64,000 nt of DNA from Bradyrhizobium sp. SSBR45G (GCF_030159255.1 NZ_BSCT01000004.1:186001-250000); one strand, 5' to 3'; positions 35,042 to 44,065 are shown, numbered from the stretch's first letter. Notes: generated by a model from the letters alone, not told the origin. Numbers and translations: made by a program.

Positions 35042-35851
35042 TCACTCCGGCTCGGTGTGCAAACCGGGATTGCCGAATAGGGAGTTCTCGTGGGCGGCTT
35101 GGATGACGCGGTGGCAATTACAACTGAGTTCCGCCAAGCAGGCCTCGTTGGTGATTGCAATGTGCTTTCGGCTGCGGCGGATGAGTCCTGCCACCTCCAT
35201 TTCGGCGAACGTATCGGTGATGCTTGCGCGGCGTACACCGAGGGCTTGCGCGATCAAGCGATGGGTGATGCCGATTTCCGCGCTGTCTGTCCGGTCCCTG
35301 GCGACCAAGAGCCATCGCGCGACCCGCTGGTTCAAGCTGTGCCGCGAGTTGCACGCGACGAGTTGGGAGCTTTGAATGAGCGTCGCTTGAACGTACCGCA
35401 GCAGCATCTTTTCGATGTCGCGATCAGTGGTGATCAAGTGGATCAGTGCCTCGGTGCGAATACGCAGCGCAGTTCCCGGCACCTGGACCGTGCATGCATG
35501 GGGGGAAATCCGCATCCCGAGAACCAGGGGAATGCCGACGAAATCCTTCTTGCCTAGGGTCTGGATTTCGACCTGCAGGCAGTCGCCGGCTCGGGTGCTC
35601 ACGGATGCAGCGCCGGATTCGATGAAATAGGCGTACTGTATGGGAACTCCACGATCCTGAAGACGCATTCTGGCCGCAAGGTCGACTTTGTCGCAGCGCT
35701 CGAGCAGATTCTGGCGGGAGCGATGCGGAAGCCTGCTCAGCAGCGCGTTGCATGTCTCCTGCGGATCGGAGCAAAGCAATCCGTTGGCGTTGATGGTCCG
35801 CGGTGGTCCTGCGGTCCACGTGCGATCGTGTATCGTATCGGTTTTCAGCAT
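35042..35851 (-). CDS. Crp/Fnr-family regulator (cNMP-domain, no iron-sulfur cluster)
   Basis: 269 residues from the ATG at 35851, preceded by GTGAGGA; ATGs at 35869 and 35875 are alternatives. The N-terminal beta-roll has FIESGAASVSTRAGDC and IPLVLGM. The long helix VQATLIQSSQLVACNSRHSLNQRVARWLL is typical of a common rhizobial clade. The winged helix has LGVRRASITDTFAEMEVAG, so the recognition helix lacks the FNR Glu-Arg pattern. It is divergent from the two-component pair at 35967-38659, separated by 115 bp, and could regulate it. Ligand unknown. Confidence 0.85.
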   Translation of the reverse strand: MLKTDTIHDRTWTAGPPRTINANGLLCSDPQETCNALLSRLPHRSRQNLLERCDKVDLAARMRLQDRGVPIQYAYFIESGAASVSTRAGDCLQVEIQTLGKKDFVGIPLVLGMRISPHACTVQVPGTALRIRTEALIHLITTDRDIEKMLLRYVQATLIQSSQLVACNSRHSLNQRVARWLLVARDRTDSAEIGITHRLIAQALGVRRASITDTFAEMEVAGLIRRSRKHIAITNEACLAELSCNCHRVIQAAHENSLFGNPGLHTEPE

Positions 35852-35966
35852 ATCAGTCGTCCTCACCATCGCCATTTGACTATTGATGGTGAGTGCAGGA
35901 CGCTGATCCCAGTCGGGCTGACGGTGAGGCTCCGTCAGGAAAAACCTGACCCTGGGAGGATCTTTT

Positions 35967-38003
35967 TTGAGGGATAGATTGACCAGCCAGAAAGCGAGTG
36001 CCGCCCGACGATCCCTGGTGCTCCTGGTCATGGCCGCCGCAATTCCCCTGATCCTGTTTGCGGGCTGGGTGGTCTTCCTGAATGCTCGCCAGGCCCGAAC
36101 CGATTCGCGCCTCGCTGCACTCGAGACGCTCAACCGCGTCGTCGGCCGCCTGTCATCGGAACTGGGCCTCCAGGTCGAAATCGCGGAGACACTCGCGACC
36201 TCTGCGAGCCTGGATGCACCGGATCTGGACTCGTTCTACATCGAAGCGCTCCGCATCAAACAGGCAAGGCCGCTTTGGGAGACGATCGAACTCGTCGATC
36301 CCAAGGGCAATCAGGTGCTCAATCTGCTGCGGCCCATCGGGGCTGACCTCGGAGCCACTGCGGACCGCGAGAACTTCGAACGGATTTTGACGACCCGCAA
36401 GGCGGCCATTGGCGGTATCGGGCCCATCGGCCCCATTTCCGGCAAACGGCTGGTCGCGCTCAGGGCGCCAGTCGAACGGCACGGTGAACTGAAATTCGTG
36501 CTGACGGTCGCTCTGGTGCCGGATGCGGTCAGCCAAATCTTGAAGGGCGCCGGCGCTCCACCCGGATGGGTCGGTGTCGTCGTCGATGCAAAGGGCAACA
36601 TCGTCGCGCGGACAATCGGCGAGGCGTTCGAACTCGGAAGGCCCGCCGGCGCTGCCGTTCGGCAGGCGATTTCGGAAGGATCGGAAGGAAACTACACGGG
36701 AACGACTCCGGAAGGCGTCCGCGTCGATTCGATCTTCAAGGAGTTGCCAGGCACCAGCGGCTGGTCCGTTCATCTCGGAATCCCGACGGATGAGCTTGAT
36801 GCGCCGGTTCGCCGGTCGGCCATCGTGCTTGCCAGTGGAGGTGCCGTCAGCTTGACCTTGGGCATGGCGCTGGTGTGGTTTACCGCCCGCGATATCTCGC
36901 AGCGGCGGCTGGAGCAGGAGGCCCAGGCGGCGCTGGCCCTGAAGGCCAGCGAAGAGCGCCGCCGCATGATGGTGGATGCCGCCGACCTCGGCGTCTTCAG
37001 TCTGAACGTATCGGCGGGTGAGGTGATTGCGTCGGGACGAGCCCTCCAGATGCTCCAACTGAGCGATGTGGCCGGCCATGAGGACCTGACTCTCGCACTC
37101 GATCGCATCGTCGAGGCCATCGAGCCGGCCGACCGCGCTGCGGTCAGGAACGCGCTGCTGCGCTGTCGCGGAGATCAGGCGATCACGGTCGACTTTAGGA
37201 CGCCGGCACCACAGGCGCGCTGGCTGCGCGTCAACGGCCGCTGCTCGCATCGGTCGGATACAGGTGGAGAGGTCGTTGTCGCCGTTCTGGTCGACATCGA
37301 CGACAGCAAGCGTGCAGAGCTCGACCGGCAGCGTCTGCTGAGGCGACTTGGCAAGGCGGAAGAGGATGAACGCAAGCGCCTGTCGCGGGAATTGCATGAC
37401 CAGATCGGCCAGACCGTGACAGGCCTGCTGCTTGGCCTCAAGAACGTCGAGCAGGCGATGGCGCAACTCCCCGGGCAGGCAGCACAGCTCGAAGGCCTGC
37501 ACGCGTTACAGGTGCTTGCGAGCGACATCGGGCGTGACATCCACCAGATTGCTGCAGATCTTCGTCCCACCGCGCTGGACGATCTCGGATTGTATAAGGC
37601 GGTGGAGGCGTTCTGTTCGGAATGGTCTCGACGGCTCGGCGTGAGCACGGATGTACAGACGTTGGGACGGACTGACAGGCTTCCTCCTGAGGTCGAAAGC
37701 GCGATCTATCGCGCCATCCAGGAAGCCCTGACCAATGTGGCCAAGCATGCGGGGGCGCGGCATGTCAGCGTCGTCCTGGACCGGCGCGAAGACGAGCTCC
37801 GCGTCATCGTCGAAGACGACGGTGAGGGATTTGATCCCAGTCGCCGCGCCAGTCCTGACGGCGCGAGTCAGAGGCTTGGGCTTTCGTTCATCGAAGAAAG
37901 AATGTCGCTCCTGGGCGGGACGCTCGCGATCGAAACCGAGCCCCAGCACGGAACGACGCTCTTCATGACCGTGCCGGTAGTCAGCGGGAGTCTGATCTCT
38001 TGA
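35967..38003 (+). CDS. NarL/DegS-type sensor histidine kinase with periplasmic Cache domain and PAS
   Basis: 678 residues from a TTG at 35967, with GGGAGGA six bases upstream. Two membrane helices (about residues 16-38 and 286-307) bracket a periplasmic Cache-like sensor. A PAS-like domain lies at about 325-450, then the HisKA_3 box RLSRELHDQIGQTVTG with phospho-acceptor His477. The HATPase domain carries EALTNVAKHAGA (N box) and DDGEGFDP (G1 box). It phosphorylates the response regulator encoded next, whose start overlaps its stop by 4 bp. The signal is unknown. Confidence 0.92.
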   Translation: MRDRLTSQKASAARRSLVLLVMAAAIPLILFAGWVVFLNARQARTDSRLAALETLNRVVGRLSSELGLQVEIAETLATSASLDAPDLDSFYIEALRIKQARPLWETIELVDPKGNQVLNLLRPIGADLGATADRENFERILTTRKAAIGGIGPIGPISGKRLVALRAPVERHGELKFVLTVALVPDAVSQILKGAGAPPGWVGVVVDAKGNIVARTIGEAFELGRPAGAAVRQAISEGSEGNYTGTTPEGVRVDSIFKELPGTSGWSVHLGIPTDELDAPVRRSAIVLASGGAVSLTLGMALVWFTARDISQRRLEQEAQAALALKASEERRRMMVDAADLGVFSLNVSAGEVIASGRALQMLQLSDVAGHEDLTLALDRIVEAIEPADRAAVRNALLRCRGDQAITVDFRTPAPQARWLRVNGRCSHRSDTGGEVVVAVLVDIDDSKRAELDRQRLLRRLGKAEEDERKRLSRELHDQIGQTVTGLLLGLKNVEQAMAQLPGQAAQLEGLHALQVLASDIGRDIHQIAADLRPTALDDLGLYKAVEAFCSEWSRRLGVSTDVQTLGRTDRLPPEVESAIYRAIQEALTNVAKHAGARHVSVVLDRREDELRVIVEDDGEGFDPSRRASPDGASQRLGLSFIEERMSLLGGTLAIETEPQHGTTLFMTVPVVSGSLIS

Positions 38004-38659
38004 CGCCGATCCGGATCACGCTCGCGGATGATCATCCTCTCGTGCTCGCGGGGATGAAGGCGCTCCTCGAGCGTGTCCGCGACATGGAGGTTGTCGGCGA
38101 GGCCACCGACGCCGAGACCGCGCTCGAGGTCATCGCACGTGAAACACCGGATATTGCGGTTCTGGACATCTCGCTTCCCGTCATCGGCGGCATCGAGCTG
38201 GCGCACCGGATTGCGGACAAGGTGCCGTCGGTGCGGATGCTCGCGCTCACGGTCCACGAGGATCGTGCCTATGTCGAACCGATGATGCAGGCCGGCGTGC
38301 GCGGATATCTGCTCAAGCGCTCCGCTGCCGAGGATCTCGTACGCGCCATCAGGGCCATTGCCGAGGGCGGCGTCTACCTCGATCCTGCTGTCGCGGAGAA
38401 GGTGCTGCCGGCTGCACGGGTCGACGAGTCGAATCCGGGCAAAGCGCATCAGCACGAGCTGACGCCGCGCGAGACCGAAGTGCTGCGTTTCATCGCGCAG
38501 GGCTTCAGCAACAAGGAAATCGCTGGGCGCCTCGAGGTGAGCGTGAAGACGATCGAGACGCACAAGTCGAGGGCGGTCGAGAAGCTCGGCCTGTCCACCA
38601 GAGCCGACATTGTGCGATATGGCGTTTCGCAAGGATGGCTCGGAGATTTGACCAAATAG
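38000..38659 (+). CDS. NarL/FixJ-family response regulator
   Basis: 219 residues from a TTG overlapping the kinase stop. The receiver domain has acidic residues Asp10/Asp11, phospho-acceptor Asp56 (IAVLDISLP), and the conserved Thr and Lys (LALTVHED, GYLLKRSA). A LuxR-type helix-turn-helix follows, with LTPRETEVLRFIAQGFSNKEIA and VSVKTIETHKS. Cognate partner of the upstream kinase. The small secreted-protein genes that follow on the same strand, or the GTAC-motif genes around it, are candidate targets; that is inference. Confidence 0.94.
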   Translation: MTPIRITLADDHPLVLAGMKALLERVRDMEVVGEATDAETALEVIARETPDIAVLDISLPVIGGIELAHRIADKVPSVRMLALTVHEDRAYVEPMMQAGVRGYLLKRSAAEDLVRAIRAIAEGGVYLDPAVAEKVLPAARVDESNPGKAHQHELTPRETEVLRFIAQGFSNKEIAGRLEVSVKTIETHKSRAVEKLGLSTRADIVRYGVSQGWLGDLTK

Positions 38660-38727
38660 GCGGGGCGGTCGCGACAGATTGTCGCTAGCAATGAGACCGC
38701 GTGGCTCTCGTCCTCATTCCATCGCTG

Positions 38728-38741
38728 GTACGCAGCGGTAC
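38728..38741. promoter_or_regulatory. GTAC-N6-GTAC motif, site 2
   Basis: GTAC-GCAGCG-GTAC, preceded by TG, lies 66 bp upstream of the BA14K gene's ATG at 38808. Confidence 0.45.
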
Positions 38742-38807
38742 ACTTCAAGAGAACTCGGAGGCGTGACGCGGATTGGTCCTTCGTCAATCGAAACGAAGGA
38801 GAACTAC

Positions 38808-39206
38808 ATGCGGACCAGAAATGCAGTGCCAACTGCAGCCGTTGCACTCGTCGCGATCCTATCCAGCGCCGATATGGCGTCCGCCGCGACCGTCATCTCC
38901 CCAAAGACACCGATCTCTTCGGGAAGCGTCGTCAATGGGTCCAACGTGATCGAAGCGCGCTGGCGCGGCGGTGGCTGGCGCCATGGGCATCGGGGATACG
39001 GCGGGCACCATCGCTATGGACGCGGTTACGGCTGGGGTCCGGCGATCGGCGGTCTCGCAGCAGGTGCGGTGATCGGCGGAGCAATCGCCAACAGTCGCGC
39101 TCAAGCGGCCGAGACGAACGCTTATTGCTCACAGCGGTTCAAATCCTACGACCCGAGCTCTGGCACCTATCTCGGCTATGACGGGCAACGCCACCCCTGC
39201 CCATGA
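38808..39206 (+). CDS. BA14K-family secreted Gly/His-rich protein
   Basis: 132 residues from the ATG at 38808, with GAAGGAG upstream. A signal peptide ends near residue 26. Next come an ARWRGGGWRHGHRG segment and a Gly/Tyr/His-rich stretch. A hydrophobic glycine-rich helix (GLAAGAVIGGAIA) leads to the C-terminal BA14K motif (AYCSQRFKSYDPSSGTYLGY and a terminal HPCP). BA14K proteins are immunoreactive envelope proteins of Rhizobiales with reported lectin-like activity in Brucella. Here it lies just after the two-component pair and may belong to its regulon. Confidence 0.85.
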   Translation: MRTRNAVPTAAVALVAILSSADMASAATVISPKTPISSGSVVNGSNVIEARWRGGGWRHGHRGYGGHHRYGRGYGWGPAIGGLAAGAVIGGAIANSRAQAAETNAYCSQRFKSYDPSSGTYLGYDGQRHPCP

Positions 39207-39293
39207 GTAGCGGCCAGATCGTGAGGACGAGTGATCCCTCATGGCACCATCCAAGGCTCCGAACAAATGCACTCACTTACAAGGATCGATAGT

Positions 39294-39899
39294 ATGCGAA
39301 ACATAACGGCAGCGCTGGCGCTGACAGCCCTGGCATCCACGGCGGCGTTCGGTGAGTCTGCATCGCAGACGACGGCGGCAAATCAGAATAGCCGCCAGGA
39401 CATCGTCGCTGGCCTCCAGCAGTCCGGCTTCACGAATGTGAAGGTGATCTCCGCCCCGACCGTCATCCAGGCGAAGGACCGGTCGGGCAATCCGATAATG
39501 GTCTTCGTGGGAGCGAATGCGATGGACGAACCCGCGACGGTCGGGGCGAGCAATGGCGCATCGGCTGCCGCCGCCTCGGATGCAGCGCCCGGCGGCGCCT
39601 TCACGTCAGTTCCGGCGAAAGATGGACTTGGATCGCGGGTGATCGGCCTCGACGTCTTCAACATGGCCAAGCAGAACATCGGCACCATCAAGGACATCGC
39701 GTTCAACGAGAACGGTGTCGACGGTTACATTCTGTCGGTCGGCGGCTTTCTCGGCATCGGCGATCAGTATGTGGCCGTTCGTCCGTCGGCGATCAAGATC
39801 AAGTATGATCAGAACGACAGGCGCTGGCATGCCTCGATGGACACGACGGCAGAGCAGCTGAAGGCTGCCCCGTCGTTCAAGTACCCGAGCAACATGTAA
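39294..39899 (+). CDS. Periplasmic PRC-barrel protein
   Basis: 201 residues from the ATG at 39294, with a signal peptide of about 20 residues. A first module (QDIVAGLQQSGFTNVKVI, QAKDRSGNPIMVFVGA) is shared with the protein at 33028. An Ala/Ser-rich linker and a PRC-barrel (about residues 105-185, with GLDVFNMAKQNIGTIKDI and GDQYVAVRPSAIKI) follow. PRC-barrels are small beta-domains found in envelope and RNA/photosynthesis proteins; the role here is unknown. A hairpin terminator follows the stop. Confidence 0.82.
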   Translation: MRNITAALALTALASTAAFGESASQTTAANQNSRQDIVAGLQQSGFTNVKVISAPTVIQAKDRSGNPIMVFVGANAMDEPATVGASNGASAAAASDAAPGGAFTSVPAKDGLGSRVIGLDVFNMAKQNIGTIKDIAFNENGVDGYILSVGGFLGIGDQYVAVRPSAIKIKYDQNDRRWHASMDTTAEQLKAAPSFKYPSNM

Positions 39900-39908
39900 G
39901 CGATAGTG

Positions 39909-39938
39909 ATCCGGAGCGGCGCGAGCGCTGCTCCGGAT
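39909..39938 (+). terminator. Hairpin after PRC-barrel gene
   Basis: Stem ATCCGGAGCGGC with right arm GCTGCTCCGGAT (one mismatch) and a six-base loop, ten bases after the stop codon. No long T-run. Confidence 0.6.
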
Positions 39939-40002
39939 TCGCTGCAGCCCCTGGCCGATCTGGGTGCTGGATCGACGAAACAACGACCTGGAGGGAAGCT
40001 CA

Positions 40003-40455
40003 ATGACGGTCGAAAGCAACGCATGGCGCTCCCGGACGGCGCGCGTTCATGCACCAGTTCAGAGCCGTTTCGGAACGATCTCGGTCAGGAGAACTGCGAG
40101 GGCAGCTTCCGTCAACGGCGCATGGTGCGACGTTGCGACCTTGTTTGTCGGGATCTTCCTGTTCTCTTCGCCCTGGGTCCTTGGCTTCGGCGGTCCTGTC
40201 ACAAATACTTCAACTCAGACGGCCGGCGTGCTGGGGGCTGTCATCGGTGTCACGAGTGTGGCGGCCTTGACGGCGTTCGAAGCGTGGGAGGAATACATTC
40301 TCGTCCTGGCGTCGATGGCGGCCATCCTGTCGCCGGCCTTCATCGAACTGCCTGGATCGGCGGCCGTCACGGTGGCGCTGAGCGGCGTCGCAACACTGGC
40401 CCTGGCGACGTGGCGACTTTGGCTGCTGCGTCAGACGGCACCGGCCTTGCGCTGA
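40003..40455 (+). CDS. SPW-repeat membrane protein
   Basis: 150 residues from the ATG at 40003, preceded by GGAGGGAAG. After a polar N-terminus there are four membrane helices in two repeats, the first with IFLFSSPWVLGF and the second with a related ILSPAFI segment after WEEYILVLAS. This is the SPW-repeat plan of small uncharacterised membrane proteins. The gene converges with the trehalose synthase gene at 40503. Confidence 0.7.
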   Translation: MTVESNAWRSRTARVHAPVQSRFGTISVRRTARAASVNGAWCDVATLFVGIFLFSSPWVLGFGGPVTNTSTQTAGVLGAVIGVTSVAALTAFEAWEEYILVLASMAAILSPAFIELPGSAAVTVALSGVATLALATWRLWLLRQTAPALR

Positions 40456-40502
40456 GCGCGGCATCGCCTCCAGAGCTCGCCGAATTGCCGGATGAGATCA
40501 AT

Positions 40503-42761
40503 CTAGGCCGACCGTCGCTCCGGCTCGGCCGAGCCGATGCGCTGGCGCTGCCGGATATGCGATGCGTCGAGCAGCATCTGCGCCGCCCACCGATACACGT
40601 TTCGTTCCCGGATCAGCTCTCGCATCAGCCGCATGCGGTTGCGCTGTTCGGACGGGGACATCTGCATCGCATGCTGCAAGGCGTCCGCCATGCCGTGCGT
40701 ATCGTAGGGATTGACGAGCAGGGCCTCGGACAATTCGCGTGAGGCGCCTGCGAAGGTCGACAGGATCAGCACGCCCTGTTCGTCGTCGCGCGCGGCGACG
40801 AATTCCTTTGCGACCAGATTCATGCCGTCATGCAGGCTCGACACGACGCAGATGTCGGCGGCCCTGAACAGCTCGAACACCTCATCGGGTTCGTGGTGAC
40901 GGATGACCAGCCGAATGGGCTCGAAATGCCCCGTCCCATGCTTGGCGTTGATCCAGCCGACCAGCGTCTCGGCTTTTTCCTGCAAGGCGCTATAGGCGCC
41001 GAGCTTGCTCCGGGTCGGGGCCGCGGCCTGGATGAAGACGAAGCGGCCGCTCCACTCGGGGTGGCGGGTCAGCAGGTCGTCCACGGCCTTGAGCCGGTCG
41101 AGAATGCCTTTGGTATAGTCGAAACGCTCGATCCCGACCGCGATCCGCACGTCCGGCGACAGGCCGAAGCGCCGTTGCACGGAGGCCCGGCAGGATGCCA
41201 CTGGAGCCTGGTTTGCCAAGGCGGCCGGCGGCCATTCGATCGAGATCGGATAAGGCCTCACCAGCACCTCGTGGCCGCGATAGGTCACGGACATGTGCTC
41301 CCTGTCGACGCGGCTTTCCATGAACCGGTCGGCTGCCTCGAGGAAGTTGTTGCAGTGAAGCTGGGTATGAAAGCCGAGAATGGTGCTGCCCAGCAGGCCC
41401 TCGATGATGGCGTTACGCCACGGGCAGATGCTGAAGGTCTCGGCGTTCGGCCAGGGAATGTGCCAGAACGTGATGATCGTGGCTTTCGGCAGCCGGTCAC
41501 GGATCAGGCGCGGCAATAGCGCGAAATGATAGTCCTGCACCAGCACGATCGGATCGTCGCGCGTGGCCTCCTGCACGACGGTCTCGGCGAAACGCTCGTT
41601 GACCCTGCAATATTGCAGCCAGTCGGCTTCCCGGAAGGTGGGGCGAACGAAGGCGATGTGGCAGAGCGGCCATAGGCCCTCATTGGCGAGACCGTAGTAG
41701 TAACCCGTCTGTTCCTCCTCGGTCAGCCAGACCCGGCGCAACGTATAGGCCGGATCGGCCGGAGGAACTTGCAGGCGATCGTGCCGGTCGACCGTGTCGC
41801 GGTCGGCAGAGCCCGAACCATGGGCGATCCAGACGCCGCCGCACGCCCGCATCACGGGTTCGAGCGCGGCGACCAGTCCGCTTGCAGGGTTCTGCAGCAC
41901 GGTGCCGTCGTCTGAGCGGTTGTGGATGTAGGGCTCCCGGTTCGAGACGACGATCACTTGCGAATCCGGCAGTCGCTCGTCGAGCAGGCGGTGCAGCGTC
42001 TTGGGCGACCAGTCGACATTGATGTCGCTGCCGAAGCGGCGCTCGGCGCGCAGCTCCGTCAAGGTGGCGTGCACTGCGCGGCCGATGGGAGAGCCGCTGA
42101 ACGGCGTCGATGGCTCGCCGGCGACGGACGGGCCTTGCAGAATGTTTCGAATGGAGCGCGCCCAGGAACGGGTCAGGGCGGATATGACGGCGAAAGCGAA
42201 GAGGCCGAGCCCTGCCGCGATCCCGCCGAGGGCCAGGGCGGCATAGACGCGCGCCTCGGCCGCGCGTTCGTCGACATAGGCGAGATCGTGGATGACCAGG
42301 AGGTCTCCGGCGGCCTGCGGAGCGTTGACCGGGAAGATGCCGACATTGATGCGGCGGCCGGAGCTGCTGGTGTCAAAGGTCCGGCGCTTGTCACGGTCGA
42401 CGACCTGACAGGTGATGCCCCGCGGAAAATCCTTGGTCGCATAGCGCAGCTCGCCGCCGGGCGTGCAGAAGCCGAGGGCAAGGATGCGTTCGTCCTCGGT
42501 GATGCGCTCGAACAGCGCGCCGATATCGGCCTGTTGAGGCGAGGCCGCTGCCGCCACGATCCGATCCCTGACGGATCGAAACACCAGCCGCGAGCGCAGA
42601 TCGACGTCCTGCCGCGACCAGCTTTCGATCAGGACAGAGGCGAGAATGACGAGGCCGGCCACGACGATCGCGACGGCAACGGCCGTCAGCGCGAGATATT
42701 TCGCTGCCGGGCGGCGCATGAGCTGACCTGCAGACCGGATCATTCGTCCGGCCGGAAGCAT
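40503..42761 (-). CDS. Membrane-anchored sensor fused to trehalose-6-phosphate synthase (GT20)
   Basis: 752 residues. The N-terminal 200 residues have a helix (about 22-46), a periplasmic sensor-like domain (47-170) with three Cys, and a second helix (about 173-197), followed by a HAMP-like linker. The GT20 catalytic part runs from about 265 to 735, with SNREPYIHN, DYHFALLPRLI, FWHIPWPN, GIERFDYTKGI and DGMNLVAKEF, all typical of OtsA active sites. Plain OtsA is about 470 residues and soluble, so this is a receptor-like variant. It makes trehalose-6-phosphate from UDP-glucose and glucose-6-phosphate at the membrane. It is the last gene of a four-gene operon; no otsB is nearby. Confidence 0.88.
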   Translation of the reverse strand: MLPAGRMIRSAGQLMRRPAAKYLALTAVAVAIVVAGLVILASVLIESWSRQDVDLRSRLVFRSVRDRIVAAAASPQQADIGALFERITEDERILALGFCTPGGELRYATKDFPRGITCQVVDRDKRRTFDTSSSGRRINVGIFPVNAPQAAGDLLVIHDLAYVDERAAEARVYAALALGGIAAGLGLFAFAVISALTRSWARSIRNILQGPSVAGEPSTPFSGSPIGRAVHATLTELRAERRFGSDINVDWSPKTLHRLLDERLPDSQVIVVSNREPYIHNRSDDGTVLQNPASGLVAALEPVMRACGGVWIAHGSGSADRDTVDRHDRLQVPPADPAYTLRRVWLTEEEQTGYYYGLANEGLWPLCHIAFVRPTFREADWLQYCRVNERFAETVVQEATRDDPIVLVQDYHFALLPRLIRDRLPKATIITFWHIPWPNAETFSICPWRNAIIEGLLGSTILGFHTQLHCNNFLEAADRFMESRVDREHMSVTYRGHEVLVRPYPISIEWPPAALANQAPVASCRASVQRRFGLSPDVRIAVGIERFDYTKGILDRLKAVDDLLTRHPEWSGRFVFIQAAAPTRSKLGAYSALQEKAETLVGWINAKHGTGHFEPIRLVIRHHEPDEVFELFRAADICVVSSLHDGMNLVAKEFVAARDDEQGVLILSTFAGASRELSEALLVNPYDTHGMADALQHAMQMSPSEQRNRMRLMRELIRERNVYRWAAQMLLDASHIRQRQRIGSAEPERRSA

Positions 42762-42786
42762 GGAGCGGCGGGATATGGGACGTCTC

Positions 42787-43077
42787 CTAATCTGGGTCGC
42801 TTGAGCCGTGCGCCTTGCGGCCCGCGTTCTTCTGAACGATTGCCGTCAGAATGAGGCCGAAGGTGACCAGCCGAGGGACGTAGTACATCGGCTCGGTCGT
42901 GTCGGACACGGCGACGGCTGCGAGAACAAACCGCGAGCCGGCGTCGACCGCAAAGGCGGCCGAGAACAGCAGGAAGAAGCGGTCGCCGGTTCTCCTCCAG
43001 AACTTGAGGAAGAACAGAGCGACGACGAGAGAGCAGGCGGCGACGCTGCCGCCGAGCACCGGACCGAGATGTGCCAT
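42787..43077 (-). CDS. Small membrane protein (DUF5985-like), third gene of the operon
   Basis: 96 residues, three membrane helices (about residues 7-26, 33-53 and 66-83), with a FFLKFWRRTGDRFFLLFSAAF segment typical of DUF5985-like proteins. The start codon directly follows the stop of the preceding gene. It resembles the preceding protein in size and layout, so the two may form a heteromeric membrane unit. Function unknown. Confidence 0.65.
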   Translation of the reverse strand: MAHLGPVLGGSVAACSLVVALFFLKFWRRTGDRFFLLFSAAFAVDAGSRFVLAAVAVSDTTEPMYYVPRLVTFGLILTAIVQKNAGRKAHGSSDPD

Positions 43078-43335
43078 CTACTCCGATTCCCAGACGAGGC
43101 CATAGATCAGGACCAGCATGGCGCCCAGCGCGATTGCGTTGCGGACGGGTGACAGATCCGCTGCGGGCAGGATGATCTTGTCGATCCACAACGCGATGTT
43201 GTTCAGCGTCAGCCCGAGAAAGGACACCGCGCTCCAGAGCAGAAGGCGCGACTTGAAGCGGACGTAGGCGCGGGCGAGCAGGCCCGTGCACAAGGCGCTC
43301 GTCAGCGCGCAGAGCGTGTAGATGACGCCAGCCAT
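43078..43335 (-). CDS. Small membrane protein, second gene of the operon
   Basis: 85 residues from the ATG at 43335, with three membrane helices (about residues 3-22, 30-52 and 65-82) and an ARAYVRFKSRLLLWSAVSFLG segment. It is immediately followed by the next start codon. Similar in plan to its downstream neighbour (R-x-K-S-R-L-L-L-W-S against R-x-G-D-R-F-F-L-L-F), suggesting an ancient duplication. Function unknown. Confidence 0.65.
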   Translation of the reverse strand: MAGVIYTLCALTSALCTGLLARAYVRFKSRLLLWSAVSFLGLTLNNIALWIDKIILPAADLSPVRNAIALGAMLVLIYGLVWESE

Positions 43336-43336
43336 G

Positions 43337-43711
43337 CTAGCGGTCCTTGCGCCACTTGAAGGCATCCGAGAAGGCGTTGATGCTTCGAAGCTTGCCATGA
43401 ATGAGGTTCGTGATCGGGATGAGCTGATGCCGGTACGCCTCGGCAAACTCCGCCACGAGGGTGGCGCGCTCGGGCGACGACTGGAACTGATAGAGGCCGT
43501 CGCTCTCATGAAGAAAGCCATCGCGATGAAGTTCGGTCAGGGGGATGGCGATTTCTCGTTCGGTGGCATAGAGACGCTTGGCCATGTCGGCGGCAGCCCA
43601 GCGTTCCTGCGGATGAGCATGAAGAAACAACAAGGCTTCCATCTGGGCGACAGTGTGAATGTGCTTCAGGATGAAATCCTGAATGGTCCTGGCCAGGGGC
43701 TGTATGGGCAT
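43337..43711 (-). CDS. Winged-helix-like cytosolic protein, first gene of the operon
   Basis: 124 residues. An N-terminal helical segment (TIQDFILKHIHTVAQMEALLFL) precedes a WAAADMAKRLYATEREIAIPL segment and DGFLHESDGLYQF, which look like the helices and wing of a winged helix. It may be a transcription factor controlling its own operon. There is no known family I can name with confidence. A 22-bp perfect palindrome with the GTAC-N6-GTAC motif lies 133 bp upstream of the ATG. Confidence 0.65.
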   Translation of the reverse strand: MPIQPLARTIQDFILKHIHTVAQMEALLFLHAHPQERWAAADMAKRLYATEREIAIPLTELHRDGFLHESDGLYQFQSSPERATLVAEFAEAYRHQLIPITNLIHGKLRSINAFSDAFKWRKDR

Positions 43712-44065
43712 GAAGCGTCGAGATCTCGGTGGCCCGCAGATTGGTGCAAGATCGACAGCGGATCAAGAACTCTCACAGACGCTTGAGTCGGCAGTTTGGT
43801 TTCGCAGCCATGTTCCCGCCATGCCGCACACACGCGCGTGAAAGTTGGTACGCGCGCGTACCAACTGCGGAGCCGCTGCGGACGTCTGCTGCGAAGGCAC
43901 CTGATGCGAGGCGCCGAGTCGCATGGCGGTAGGCCACCGGTCCTTCGCGAATCGGCGGTCGGTCCGGCAGCGCACCTCTTGCTGGATGCGCTGCCGGGAC
44001 GATGAGATCTGGTGGCGAGGGTCGCAGCGATCAGCGAGCAACGCCGCTCGTATCGACCGCGTCGC
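43712..44065. other. 354-bp intergenic region with a perfect 22-bp palindrome
   Basis: No gene seen. The palindrome at 43844-43865 has arms GTTGGTACGCG and CGCGTACCAAC and includes motif site 3. It separates two minus-strand genes, so it may be the operator of the downstream operon or, less likely, a terminator. Confidence 0.5.
43844..43865. promoter_or_regulatory. Perfect 22-bp palindrome, GTAC-N6-GTAC motif site 3
   Basis: Arms GTTGGTACGCG and CGCGTACCAAC with no spacer; GTAC at 43848 and 43858. It lies upstream of the operon starting at 43711. The most symmetrical of the five motif sites. Confidence 0.55.

Noticed and set aside
43844..43865. Perfect palindrome read as a transcription terminator of the gene at 44066
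   Set aside because: It lies about 200 bp after that stop, has no loop and only three T residues; an operator fits better.
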